This document shows, one piece after another, positions 15,301 to 24,095 of a stretch of 64,000 bases of DNA (its first letter is position 1; each line of letters begins with the position of its first letter). The notes below the pieces were generated by a model. The model was given only the letters and a program-made list of their open reading frames with translations. It had not been told where the DNA came from and did not search any database. The stretch lies in NCBI GenBank assembly GCA_018398585.1, contig JAGTTD010000024.1, positions 7,034,071-7,098,070 of the forward strand, given 5' to 3'. The DNA is from Simmondsia chinensis (taxonomy: Eukaryota > Streptophyta > Magnoliopsida > Caryophyllales > Simmondsiaceae). Made by a program: the position numbers and the translations under genes.

Positions 15301-17253
15301 GATTGGGAGTACAGAGATTCGCAGCTCGCAAACTTAGAAGCATCACAAACAAGTTGGCTCAAGAAACCATAAGAAATTTATCTTAATGTATACACTCTCA
15401 ATTCATCAAGGACTAGTCCAGGAAAGAACATTTAGAGGTTGTTTAGAAATAAAGATTTTTTCAGTTTTCCCAAAAAAATTTCCAAAAGATCTGGAAAAGA
15501 GTTTTCCTTATTCTTTTGGAAAATTCGGAAAATAGTCCGACCTCTACGTTACTCACAGGTTTCTTCATGTTCTCTCTTATTCTCATCTTTATTCCTTTTC
15601 TCTTTCTTCACTCCACCCTGTCCCTTCTCTTTCCCGCAACCTCCCATGCCCTTGCCATCAATTCCATAGTAGTCTCATTAATTGATTGCAAATTATTATT
15701 ACATTGTCAATGCTAGTTGTCCGAATATTCCCAGGTTCTTAGCAGCATATCAGAGTGAAGACTATCACAAATGATTTTAAAAGCTAAGGAAGCGTAAGAG
15801 AACCATGTGAGTTAGTCTGGAGAACGATTAAGCATGATGTATGTGCAGGCTATTTTGCATTCTATCTCAACAATAAATTAATCTTTTCTTTGTTCAATCA
15901 AGTGGCATTTGTATCCGAATCAACATCCAAATTTCGCTGATCAAATATACTGGAGAATAGATGAAGCACCCAACTAGCTGTATGAAAATTTAAGACATGA
16001 CAAATATGTTTGAACATTTTCAAGGATATGACCAGCTGTAACATATACAGACACCACCAGGCCTTTGAATCTGTCTATTGCTTTTAAGAACCTGAATCAA
16101 TAATGATGACAAACAGAAAAGATATAAAACGGCTAAAAATGTAAAATGGCGTATCAACAGAAAGTGAATAGGTGGACTTATGGTAAAAAAAGGTCATCTG
16201 AAAAGATTGAAGCTTACATTGCACTAGTTGTCCAAGCAAGGTCCTGCACTATATCCAAAGCTGCATGCAGTATGAACTGGTGCTGCTGTGCAGCATCTTC
16301 TTTCTGACAGATAACAGCAAGCAACACGTTATCAAACAAGAAGACCGAACTATGCATCACAAGGTGACCATGAAAAGTTATGGTTTTGTAGTATGCTTTT
16401 AAATGCTTTACAAATGCCAAGAGCCAGGGACTCGAGTGACAGAAATGATTAGCTTGTGACATCCAAAATATAAACCCATTGACATATCATTGGGAGAGAA
16501 GTCCTAACAGATTACATCCAGGAATGGAGTCACATAAGGAGAAGTCATATGATTAGCCCCACGGAAGGAGAAAACCCCATTGCATATTGCATTGGTTAGG
16601 AGAGAAAGAAGCTGGAAATTGAGACTACGAAATAATTTTGCCAATATACAGAGAAATGCATAATAATTACAAAAATGCCCAAGAGAACATTTGTGGAAAG
16701 CACCAAGTAATACAAGTCAAACATATGCTCAACTCCAAAGTCTCCCATGTCAATGAATCTTTAAAAACCAACAAATATCTCAATTTTTAGTCTCTTGTCG
16801 TGCAATCCAATCCACTAGCATCAATGATTCAGTTGACTAGGAATAATATGTGCATTACATGCTACTCAATGCTAAATATTGGGATATGAAGATAGCTACA
16901 TGGCACAGACCAGCAGTTGTATTGCAATAGAATTTAAAAACATATGATTCATTTCAATTCCCATTGTTCCCATTGATATAAATGTACAACAGAAAAAAGA
17001 AAATACAAACATCATCAACAAATCTAAAACAGAATACATCAGTCTCATTTTTTAGATAAGCATCAACACTAAGAGAAAAGAGTAGTACTGTGTACAGAAC
17101 TATATATTTCTGGCAACGGAAACCACATGGTTAATAATCAAAGTAACAAGCAATAAAGAAATGAGGGCTTACTTTAAATGCTGAGCCAAGTTCAGCTTCA
17201 TATATGGGAATGTCATTACGACTGACAATCATAAAGCATGCTGTACTTGCCAT
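3328..17253 (-). CDS. TRAPPC2: TRAPPC2 (Sedlin/Trs20), TRAPP complex subunit, five coding exons
   Basis: TRAPPC2/Trs20 is a small longin-fold subunit of the TRAPP tethering complexes, acting in ER-Golgi and post-Golgi vesicle traffic. Five exons on the minus strand join in frame: 17253-17173 (starts [20 protein letters not shown]), 16303-16218 ([20 protein letters not shown]), 16091-16030 ([20 protein letters not shown]), 14848-14763 ([20 protein letters not shown]) and 3420-3328 ([20 protein letters not shown], ending RKYL and TGA). The total is 408 nt or 135 aa, the usual plant length. Introns 1, 2 and 4 are GT-AG; intron 3 is AT-AC. A splice acceptor sits 28 nt upstream of the ATG (exon edge 17280), so a 5' UTR intron is likely, but the first non-coding exon was not found. 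The only odd residue is Phe where relatives have Pro or Ala (GSAFKKED). No stop or frameshift breaks the reading frame. Product identification is from family knowledge. Confidence 0.93.
3950..4640. repeat. Degenerate ACCCAA/GACTCGA-type minisatellite
   Basis: About 700 bp is built from loosely repeated phrases such as CCCAAAATGACTCGA, TGACCCAA and AATTGACC, without a fixed period. Open frames across it are artefacts of the bias. Similar phrases recur at 47760-47924 and 49243-49290, so this is a dispersed low-complexity family. Confidence 0.6.
5415..9850 (+). mobile_element. Decayed Ty1/Copia retrotransposon (PBS to RNase H end)
   Basis: A Copia element on the plus strand can be followed in fragments. 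A primer-binding-like TGGCATCAAAGC lies at 5415-5426, directly after a probable LTR end. Gag fragments ([20 protein letters not shown] near 5840) lead to a damaged zinc knuckle near 6270. A protease remnant [10 protein letters not shown] lies near 6727. The reverse transcriptase start [16 protein letters not shown] is near 8240 and the RT core at 8477-9000. The catalytic YVDD is mutated to YVNN (near 8770). The RNase H part has SWKSKKQ near 9326 and the element's C-terminal end lies around 9660-9830. Every domain carries stops and frameshifts. An RTE tail has inserted near 9424. Integrase could not be confirmed. The element sits in TRAPPC2 intron 4, opposite to the gene. Confidence 0.8.
9424..9562 (+). 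mobile_element. RTE LINE 3' tail fragment, inside the Copia remnant
   Basis: It reads like other tails in the window: CTGGGGGCCCTAGGGTAGCA, then GACCCTGCTTTGGTAGGAGC, then GGGTTTGTTGT. Upstream it has the TTGTTGCTTTATTGTTTC stretch typical of the LINE 3' UTR. No target-site duplication is clear. It splits the RNase H end of the Copia remnant. Confidence 0.7.
9889..9910. repeat. (AT)n microsatellite
   Basis: About 11 AT units, intronic. Confidence 0.95.
10506..11790 (+). mobile_element. Helitron-like non-autonomous repeat, copy A
   Basis: The segment begins TCTAGTAATAACAACTAGG followed by TTTTTCCCGTGCGATGCACG, the kind of 5' terminus seen in plant non-autonomous Helitrons. A second copy lies in reverse at 29905-33514. 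The two can be aligned by eye across AT-rich blocks, for example around ATAGCCTTATACTATTGTTT and ATTGCCGAAAATTATGAAG. No helicase coding is present. The 3' terminus is set only by where similarity to copy B ends, and no CTRR hairpin end was confirmed. The Helitron class is therefore an inference, while the dispersed repeat is directly visible. Confidence 0.6.
12553..12870 (-). mobile_element. 5'-truncated RTE LINE copy with 17-bp TSD
   Basis: The minus-strand tail ends (TTG)n at the left edge. To its right lies the GCTT-rich LINE 3' UTR (AAGCATGAAAGCATACAAGC on the plus strand). Flanking copies AGAGGGAGGTGAAGAGA (12536-12552) and AGAGGGAGTTGAAGAGA (12871-12887) form a 17-bp target-site duplication with one mismatch. 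It lies in TRAPPC2 intron 4. Confidence 0.85.
12892..13075. repeat. Imperfect tandem duplication, about 100 bp units
   Basis: Two adjacent blocks share GGCTCATAGAAATACTTG / GGCTCATGAAAATGCTTG, then a GGTTTTGATGG / GGTCTTGGTGG phrase, and both end in AATAATATAT. It is diverged and has no coding function. Confidence 0.5.
14849..16029 (-). other. TRAPPC2 intron 3, U12-type AT-AC intron
   Basis: Read on the minus strand, the 5' splice site is ATATCCTTG, close to the minor-spliceosome consensus RTATCCTTT. The 3' end has a branch-point match TTCTTTAAC at 14867-14859 (consensus TTCCTTAAC), about 11 nt before the terminal AC. Only this AT-AC split joins exon 3 (ending GGT C) to exon 4 (starting AC ACG CGA) to give the conserved GHTR. 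No GT-AG alternative keeps the protein. The intron is 1181 bp. Confidence 0.88.
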
Positions 17254-17331
17254 CACAACTGATGATATCTGGTGCTGGAACTGAACCCAAGACAAAATAT
17301 AAACTTAGGTTATTTTCTCTTCACATAATTT

Positions 17332-18293
17332 AGGGCCTGTTTGGGATTGCTGCAAAAAAACTGCTTTTTTTAAAAGCACTTTCTATAAAAGCACTTATGT
17401 GAAAAGTGTTGTTTTAAAGAAGCAGACTGTGTTTGACTCAACCAGTCAGAAACGCTTATTTTATTTTTGTTAGTGTTTGGCCAGTGTTTTAAGAAAAGTA
17501 TTTTTTCCATCAAATTACCAAAAAGTACATGGACATAAGTGCTTTTATAGTCAAAAAATACACCAAAATCACAAAGAAGTTGAACAAAATCAGCAACTCA
17601 ACTTAAAATTGAACATTTTGAACAAAAATCACATAAAAATCATACGAGAAGTCAAAAAATCGAGCAACTCAAACCAAATCACTTAAAAAACACAAAATCA
17701 CATAGAAGTTGAACAAAACCAACAACTCAACTTGAAATTGAAGAATTTGAACTAAAATCACACAAAAATCATATGAAAAATCAAAAAAATCAGCAACTGA
17801 AACCAAATTTTTTAAAAAATACAAGATTTAACCAAATCCATACCAAAATCGTAGAGAAATTAAACAAAATGGTACCAAATTCGCAGGTTTTGGTCAAGTT
17901 CAAACAGAGGGACAAAAAATCTGACCTGGAGTTTGCCGGCGGACGTACGACCGTGTTGGAAGCAGTGGCGCGACGGTAGTGTGGTGGTGAAAGTGGGGAT
18001 AGAAATGGGTGGGCAGAGGGTTAGGGTTTTGTAGATATTTGTGCAAGGAATGATGTAATTTTAATGTTTGAGGATGGGTAATTTTATTCTAAAAATTTTA
18101 AGTTTTTATTCTGTTTCTGTTTAAAATCAGAAGCACCAAATTTTTGCTTCTACATAAAAGCAGAAAAACAGCTTCTAATTTTAATAAAAAACGCTTTTTG
18201 ATATTCGCCAAACACCCTCCAAATTCCAGAAAAGTATTTTTTTTCAGAAAAAAATACGTATTTCTCCAGAATAAGTAATCCAAAAAGGTCTTT
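17332..18293. mobile_element. hAT-like non-autonomous element
   Basis: The left end AGGGCCTGTTTGGGATTGCT and the reverse complement of the right end AAAGACCTTTTTGGATTACT match at about 12 of 20 positions. 'GGGCCTGTTTGG' ends are typical of plant hAT MITEs. Subterminal regions also mirror each other (AAAAGCACTT and AAAAGCAG phrases). The ~960-bp interior contains a repeated AAAATCACA..AAGTTGAACAAAA block (17560-17840). No convincing 8-bp TSD was found. It lies just upstream of the TRAPPC2 start codon, probably in the 5' UTR intron. Confidence 0.6.
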
Positions 18294-18354
18294 AGTTAGA
18301 ATTCGACAACAAGAATATATAATTAAAGGTTGCAAGACAATGGCATAGAAATTG

Positions 18355-19142
18355 GAATAACAACAACAACAGACTCATTGCCTCAAAGGCTCCTACATAT
18401 GCAGGGGTGGGATGTATGTAGTCTTATCCCTTTCACGGTACTACCCTAAAGGGAGGCCATGTCCGAAGACTCCTAATCTGAAAAACAAAATTCATAAAAG
18501 CATGAAAATAACGGTACAGAGAAAGCATAAAGCAGCACTATGCAATAAAGCAATAGAGCGACAAAACAACAAACAGCCAACACAAGCAAGAGCAAATATA
18601 ATTAAACAGGCACACATATAAGCCTAAAGGCGCTAGTACTAGCTTAATTGTGCTCTTCTATCCTAAACCGCTATATTGGTTAGACATATGCTAACCCTCC
18701 ACTCAACTTTATCTAGTGTCATCTCCTTATTTAGGTTGAAGTGAGTGAGGTCATGTCGAATCGTCTCCATCCAACTCTTCTTTGTCCTACCTCTCCCTCT
18801 CGTCCCATTTGTAATAAGAAATTGTTCGTATCTTCTGATAAGGGCAGTGATCAATTTCTTCCTCACATGTCCAAAATACCGCAAATGTTGCTCCCTCAAC
18901 TTACTCTCAATTGGAGCCATGCCCAATTTGCTTATTATTACGTCATCTCTGATCTTATCCATCCTTGTGTGTCCACACATCTACCACAACATCCTCATCT
19001 CTGCTACCTTCAACTACTGCATATGATGCCATTTAATTGGCTAACACTCTACACTATATGACATAACCGGTCTCACTACTGACTTATAGTATTTTCCCTT
19101 TAACTTTAAATGAAACTCACTATTGCATAGGCGTATGGCCTC
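18355..19142 (-). pseudogene. RTE-type LINE, ORF2 C-terminus plus 3' tail
   Basis: On the minus strand, 19142-18663 encodes the C-terminal region of an RTE LINE protein, with KGKYYKSVVRPVMSYSVEC, MCGHTRMDKIRDD, LRYFGHVRKK, RGRTKKSWMETIRHDLTHFN and KVEWRVSI. One or two internal stops are visible and the RT core is missing. A ~300-bp 3' UTR with TTGCTT/ATGCTT phrases follows, and then the conserved tail: TCGGACATGGCCTCCC, GGGATAAGACTACATACATC and a (TTG)n end near 18357. This copy is the key link showing that the short tails elsewhere are RTE LINE 3' ends. Confidence 0.85.
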
Positions 19143-19246
19143 ATAGAGTTAGAGAACGAAAAATAGTAACTCTGTATTGGGACTTAATGTGAAGTTATCG
19201 CCCAATCACTAGAAAAGGTTCGAATGGCTACTTATCTGAGGGTTGA

Positions 19247-19420
19247 AAAAACAACCACCACCACCAACCCAGTGCAGCCTTACCCCTTCAAGGTGTTACT
19301 TTTAAGGGAGGCTATGTCCGACGACCCCCAACCTGATAAGAAGATAGTCATACAAACATGAAGCATAAAAGTATAAGAGCAAAAGTAGCAAGATGATAAA
19401 TGATGCAACCCGCTAAGGGC
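19247..19420 (-). mobile_element. RTE LINE 3' tail fragment, internally deleted
   Basis: The plus strand shows ACCACCACCACCAACCCAGTGCAGCCTTACCCC (an altered TTG end joined to the middle of the tail) and then AGGCTATGTCCGACGACCCC and GCATAAAAG-type UTR phrases. About 50 bp of the tail is missing. It abuts the previous LINE and has no clear TSD. Confidence 0.65.
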
Positions 19421-19517
19421 TAGGCGTGAGGGCTTGGCGAGAGGAGGACAGAAGGGCTTGGCGAGACGCAAGACGTGACAATAGCAAGTAGAGTTTGACT
19501 AGGATTATTAGCAAATA

Positions 19518-19920
19518 GAGTTTGACTAGGATTCTTAGTATTTTTTCAGATTTAATCTTAGTTTCTGATTTAATTTTTGTATTTTAAATTATTTCTTAGA
19601 GTTAGATTAGTATTCCAACTACTCCTCTATATATACTATAGGAGATTTAGGGTTTAGTTAGTTCATAAACTTTCATATTATTTTCCTCTTTTCAGAGCCT
19701 CTATTCTCGAGTTGTGAGAATTAGGTGAGTTTGACTAGGATTCTTAGTATATTTTTTCGGATTGAATCTTAGTTTCTAATTTAATTTTTTGTATTTTAAA
19801 TTATCTCTTAGAGTTAAATTAGTATTCTAACTACTATATATATAATAGAGGAGATTTAGTATTTAGTTAGTTCATAAATTTTCATATTATTTTTCTCTTT
19901 TTAGAGTATCTATTCTCTTT
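19518..19920. repeat. 209-bp tandem duplication, LTR-like
   Basis: Two copies start GAGTTTGACTAGGATTCTTA at 19518 and 19727, a period of 209 bp. Each contains a TATA-like CTATATATA stretch followed by GGAGATTTAG and TTAGTTAGTTCATAAA. The layout resembles part of a Copia LTR, but no internal region is attached. A third short start lies just before 19518. Confidence 0.65.
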
Positions 19921-20094
19921 TTAGAGCCGAGCCACCTGTGGTTTGGCTCAGCTCCTTTGTAGCTCTAGCTCTCTGGTTGTATTCCTCGATTGTTTTGCTT
20001 GTTCTTTGCCCCTGGATGTTGCCTTTTTGTGAGGTTGTACTCAATTATCGAAAAAATTTATTTTTAGTTTGGCTAGTTGGGAAAAGAAATCCAG

Positions 20095-20492
20095 CCAAAC
20101 CAAAAGGAGGATGTGTCCGAGGACCTCACCCTAGAATGCAAAAACAAAATAATAAAGCAACAAAGCAAAAAAGTAACAATAGAGAAACAATAAAGCAAGG
20201 AAACAACAAGCAACAATAGCAAACATATAAGCCTAGCGGCTCTATGAATTGACTTTCATTGTGTCCCTCTATCCTCAACCGCTATGTCAGCCACACATAT
20301 TTTAACCCACGCCTCAGTCCTACCTAAGGCCATCTCCTCATTTAGGTTGAGGTGGGTGAAGTCATGTCTAATCATCTCCATCCAACTTTTCTTCGACATA
20401 CCTTTACCTCCCCTCCCGTGCTAATATGAAATTGTTCACATCTCCTAACAGGGGCAGTGGTCGGTCTCCTCGTAATATGAAATTGCATGAAC
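20095..20492 (-). pseudogene. RTE-type LINE, short ORF2 C-terminus plus UTR
   Basis: The minus strand encodes KVGW, IRHD-type, HLNLNEEMALG and CVADIAV phrases in broken frames. A TTGTTGCTTTATT-rich UTR follows and then the first part of the tail (GGTCCTCGGACACATCCTCC), where it stops. The end of the tail is lost at about 20095. Confidence 0.7.
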
Positions 20493-20509
20493 ATTTCTAA
20501 TCACTCATA

Positions 20510-20638
20510 CTTCTTTTCAGGGTTGGGGAACAACCAACCTCCCAGGTAGTACCCTGTAGAAGTAAGGCTGCGTACATTTCATCCTTGATAGACCCTACCT
20601 TAGTGGGAGCTTTTGCACTAGTTTTTTGTTGTAGTTGT
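20510..20638 (+). mobile_element. Minimal RTE LINE tail insertion with TSD
   Basis: Only about 129 bp of tail is present: GGGTTGGGGAACAACC, GTAAGGCTGCGTACATTTC, TAGTGGGAGC and GTTGTAGTTGT. The flanks ATTTCTAATCACTCATA (20493-20509) and ATTTCTAATTCCTCACA (20639-20655) match at 14 of 17 positions. This shows that the tail alone marks a complete, heavily 5'-truncated insertion. Confidence 0.75.
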
Positions 20639-20655
20639 ATTTCTAATTCCTCACA

Positions 20656-22677
20656 CCTAAATGACTGGAGATTGCTGAAAAAAAAGGGGTACGAGTAATT
20701 AGGACTTTTTTGAAAAAACAAAGATTGTTGTCTTGCCGTGAAATTTATCACTGCCATAAAGTCGTTGATGCTTCCACATTGGTACAAACGGGACCAAATG
20801 GGACTTCCACTCTAGAATTAACACGACACCTACCACTGCAATGTACTCTAAAGAAGTAGACTAGAATACGTTCCAACTTGCTTAGTTTTAGATTTTTGAT
20901 ATGTTGCAAACAACCGAACCAAATCGTCGATTGTTTGTTGCAAACTGAAACCAATTTGATAACTTTAACATTAAAACCGATCTTAACAAACTTAGACTTA
21001 AATTTTGCTTGTTGAATAGTTACCTTGTTAAAGTTCACCAAATCCTTACTGATTTAGGATCGTTGAAAATGTTGAAAAAAATGCTACCCCACTATTCGAG
21101 AATAAGCTTATAAACAACAATAGAAGAAAAAAATGAAAACAAAAAAATCGAGTCCACAACGACATAAAGTGGGGCTCCCAAAAGAGAGCCCTATTTTATT
21201 TTTCTATTAATATTTTATTTTAATTTATATTTTTTATTACTTTTAATTAATAAAATACAATAAAATTTATTTAAAAAATATATTTTAGGTATTAATAATT
21301 TTTTATATATTAATTTGATTAATTTTTTATTTAATTATTCCTATTACGTTATTTTTTATCAATATAAATCTCAATTTTCATAATTTTAATTCGTTCTCTC
21401 AATGTAGTTAATTATTTTTTAAATTATATTTGTTTTTAATGTTATTTTTATATTTTGGCTTGAATTAATTAAAATATTATAAATGGCATTAACTATTAAT
21501 ATAATTAAAAATTTAAAAGATGGGGTTAAAAAATGGGGCTTGGATGGAGAAGGGAAGCCCCATTTTTTATGATGTGTCAAAAATTGGGCTTCAAAACAGA
21601 GCACGAATGGGACCAGCCTAAATAGCCTACAACCATGGTCCCCCTGCCATTAGAGAGCTCTATTTTATTAATATTACAAACAACAAATTTACAAGGCACT
21701 TTCTATCAAAACTTAAGCTATTAATTACAGATCTCTCTATAAATCAACAAATGAAACGAAGAACTTAAAAGAGAGAGTAAGAAAGGTATACCTACTTCAC
21801 CTTAGTGCTACAATACAACACGGCCCGAGATCAAAGCCCTTCTTGATCTCACTTTGTAGATCACAACACTCAATAGCTTAGCAACTCACCATTAATGGAG
21901 CTTGGAAGCAAGAAAACTCTGGGAGAAACCATAGAGATGCCTTGGAGAACCACTGAGAGGAAGAGGAGGAAGATGAAGGGGTAAAAATGAGGTTCTAATC
22001 TCTTTTCTCAGAAAAAAGGGGCCTTAAATAAACCCAAGGCACAATTCATGTGAAGCTCATCCACACCATCCATTTAAGGGGGATCAACGGCTGAGATGCA
22101 ATAGGACAAAGCATAAAATGGGGTCCCAACAATCACCCTAACAGGCCCATTTGTTATCCATTTGACACGTGCCGTTAATTTTGACCGGATAGCTTTTCAT
22201 GGAAGCTTCATAAATGCAGTGGGGAACAGCTGGTTAGGCTGGGCATCTCGGGCAGCATGATTGGGCAGGGGCATTTTGGTAATTTTCAGGTAAAACCAGT
22301 CTTAAACTTTACATAATATTTACCAAAATGTCATTTAAAATTTTTGATATTTTGCATAATTTAAAACACTGAGTTTTAAAGTTACAAAAATCTAAAAGTA
22401 AATTAATGAATGTTTTCACTGTATATTAAAAAAAAAAAAATAGCTATCCTATCATCATGTTCAATTTACGTAGTTAAAGTAAAATCAACAAGCAAAATTA
22501 CAAAATGCAAAAATACGTATGTAATGTTAAACCAACAAATAAACTTAAAAGGCGTAAAAAATGTTAAAATTGAGGATATAAGATTGTAAAATTAATTGAA
22601 ACACATTAAATTAAAGAGAATTTGAAAGGTAATGGAAAAAAGTAAACACTCCAAATATGAAAATATCGCGTATTATT
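20656..22677. other. Non-coding region with an AT-rich MITE-like block
   Basis: No gene is supported. 21165-21620 is very AT-rich and is bounded by GGGGCTCCCAAAAGAGAGCC on the left and GGGCTTCAAAACAGAGCACG on the right, suggesting a Harbinger- or mariner-like MITE; its class and TSD are unproven. 21640-22260 is less AT-rich and looks LTR- or promoter-like, but I could not pair it with a partner. Confidence 0.4.
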
Positions 22678-22693
22678 TACTAAAAATTTATAA

Positions 22694-22947
22694 CAACAAC
22701 AATAACAGATCCAATGCCTCAAGGGTTCCCGCATAAGCAAGGACTTGAAGGGGTGGATGTACGCAACCTTACCCCTTTAGGGTGTAACCCTGCCGAGAAG
22801 CTATTTCCAAGGACCCTCAACCTTATACAGTTTGCAACACGAAGATTTCCCAGAAGGTCACTCATCTTGGTATTACTCTTGCCCAAGCATGCTTTACTTT
22901 GGAGTTCTAATGGAATCCGATGCATTAGTGCCTGGTAAATGAATCCC
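22694..22947 (-). mobile_element. 5S rRNA-headed SINE with nearly complete 5S head
   Basis: On the minus strand the unit starts with a nearly full-length plant 5S rRNA pseudogene of about 117 nt: ACCAGGCACTAATGCATC, GAACTCCAAAGTAAAGCATG, CTTGGGCAAGAGTAATACC, GATGAGTGACCTTCTGGGA and CTTCGTGTTGC. It then passes directly into the RTE-type tail (GGTTGAGGGTCC, GGTAAGGTTGCGTACATCC, TTGAGGCATTGG) and ends TTATTGTTGTTGTT. Flanks TACTAAAAATTTATAA (22678-22693) and TACTAACAATTTGTAA (22948-22963) form a 16-bp TSD with two mismatches. The 5S internal control regions (A box, intermediate element, C box) are recognisable. The unit is about 254 bp. Confidence 0.88.
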
Positions 22948-23020
22948 TACTAACAATTTGTAAGTGAAACACTTTTTATTTAAACTTATAATTATAAGGT
23001 CAAATGAAAAAAGAAAGTAA

Positions 23021-23272
23021 AAATTTATAAATAGTCTAAAACAAAAATAATAAATTAAATAGAAATAATGTTTATTCTATCATTAATTATGGCATTCAAT
23101 TACCCATTTAAAGTAAAAAAATTGAACAAGAATCAAAGTCATAAAAAAAATTTATAAATACTCTAAAACAAAAATAATAAATTAAATAGAAATAATGTTT
23201 ATTCTATCATTAATTATGGCATTCAATTACCCATTTAAAGTAAAAAAATTGAACAAGAATCAAAGTCATAAA
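23021..23272. repeat. Near-perfect 127-bp tandem duplication
   Basis: The unit AAATTTATAAATA...CAAAGTCATAAA occurs twice with a period of 127 bp (starts 23021 and 23148) and one visible mismatch (AGTCTAAA versus ACTCTAAA). It is much younger than the decayed repeat around it. Confidence 0.85.
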
Positions 23273-23412
23273 CATAAATAAAAATTGAGGAATTATGATT
23301 GTAAGAGAGTACATAAAAAGAAAGAGATTTAAAGGTCAAAGAAAATAAAAATAAACTCTTAAATTATAAAAATAATAATAAAAAATAATCACAAAGTAAC
23401 TACTATTAATTA

Positions 23413-24018
23413 TGTAAAGAAAACTTAAACAAATCTGATATACTATGATACCAATTTGTTAGGAAAATCTTAATGCGGAAAGGTGAAAACCCTGATAACT
23501 TGATTCGATTCAAATAATATGACTCACGCAAAACGAGAAGTAAACAAATATGGAGAAAGAAAGAACAAACAAGAACACACAATATTTACGTGGAAACCCC
23601 TCTACAATCGAGAGAAGAGAAAACCACGGGCGGAGATGGAGATTCTTTATTAACTGAACGGAAGAATTACAACGACACTTCCCAGAACGAGACATATGGA
23701 AGAATTACAATCACTCCCTCTGAACTCTCGTAGCACTCAAAATCTTGGAGGAATTACGAAATCACTTCTTTTCTCTCAATGGTGGCGCCTCACACTTTGA
23801 TTGGATGCTTTATGACGTAAACCCTACATCCTTTATAAAGACGCAGGTTAGGAGGGACCCAATCGATAGGAACCGACCGATCGATCGGCCCTCTAATTGC
23901 CTAAAAACTCCCGAATCTTTCCTTAAATCACCCGATCGATCGGATTCCCTCCCGATCGATCGGTGACCCTACGGCAACCCCATAAAAATAAAACAAGTAA
24001 TTTGAGACATACCTAACA
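23413..24018 (-). repeat. Copia 3' LTR (left)
   Basis: In element orientation it starts TGTTAGG and ends CTTTACA. It contains several CCGATCGATCGG palindromes (23876, 23932, 23952). An older LTR/PBS-like junction (CCTAACA followed by AATTGGTATCATAG) lies inside its U5 end at 23443-23463. The purine tract at about 24019-24031 adjoins it. Confidence 0.85.
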
Positions 24019-24095
24019 AATCTCCACCTTGGCTCAAATAATATACATAAAAAAATTTCCTCCACCTTCTCCACTAAACCCCCCACACAACGGGA

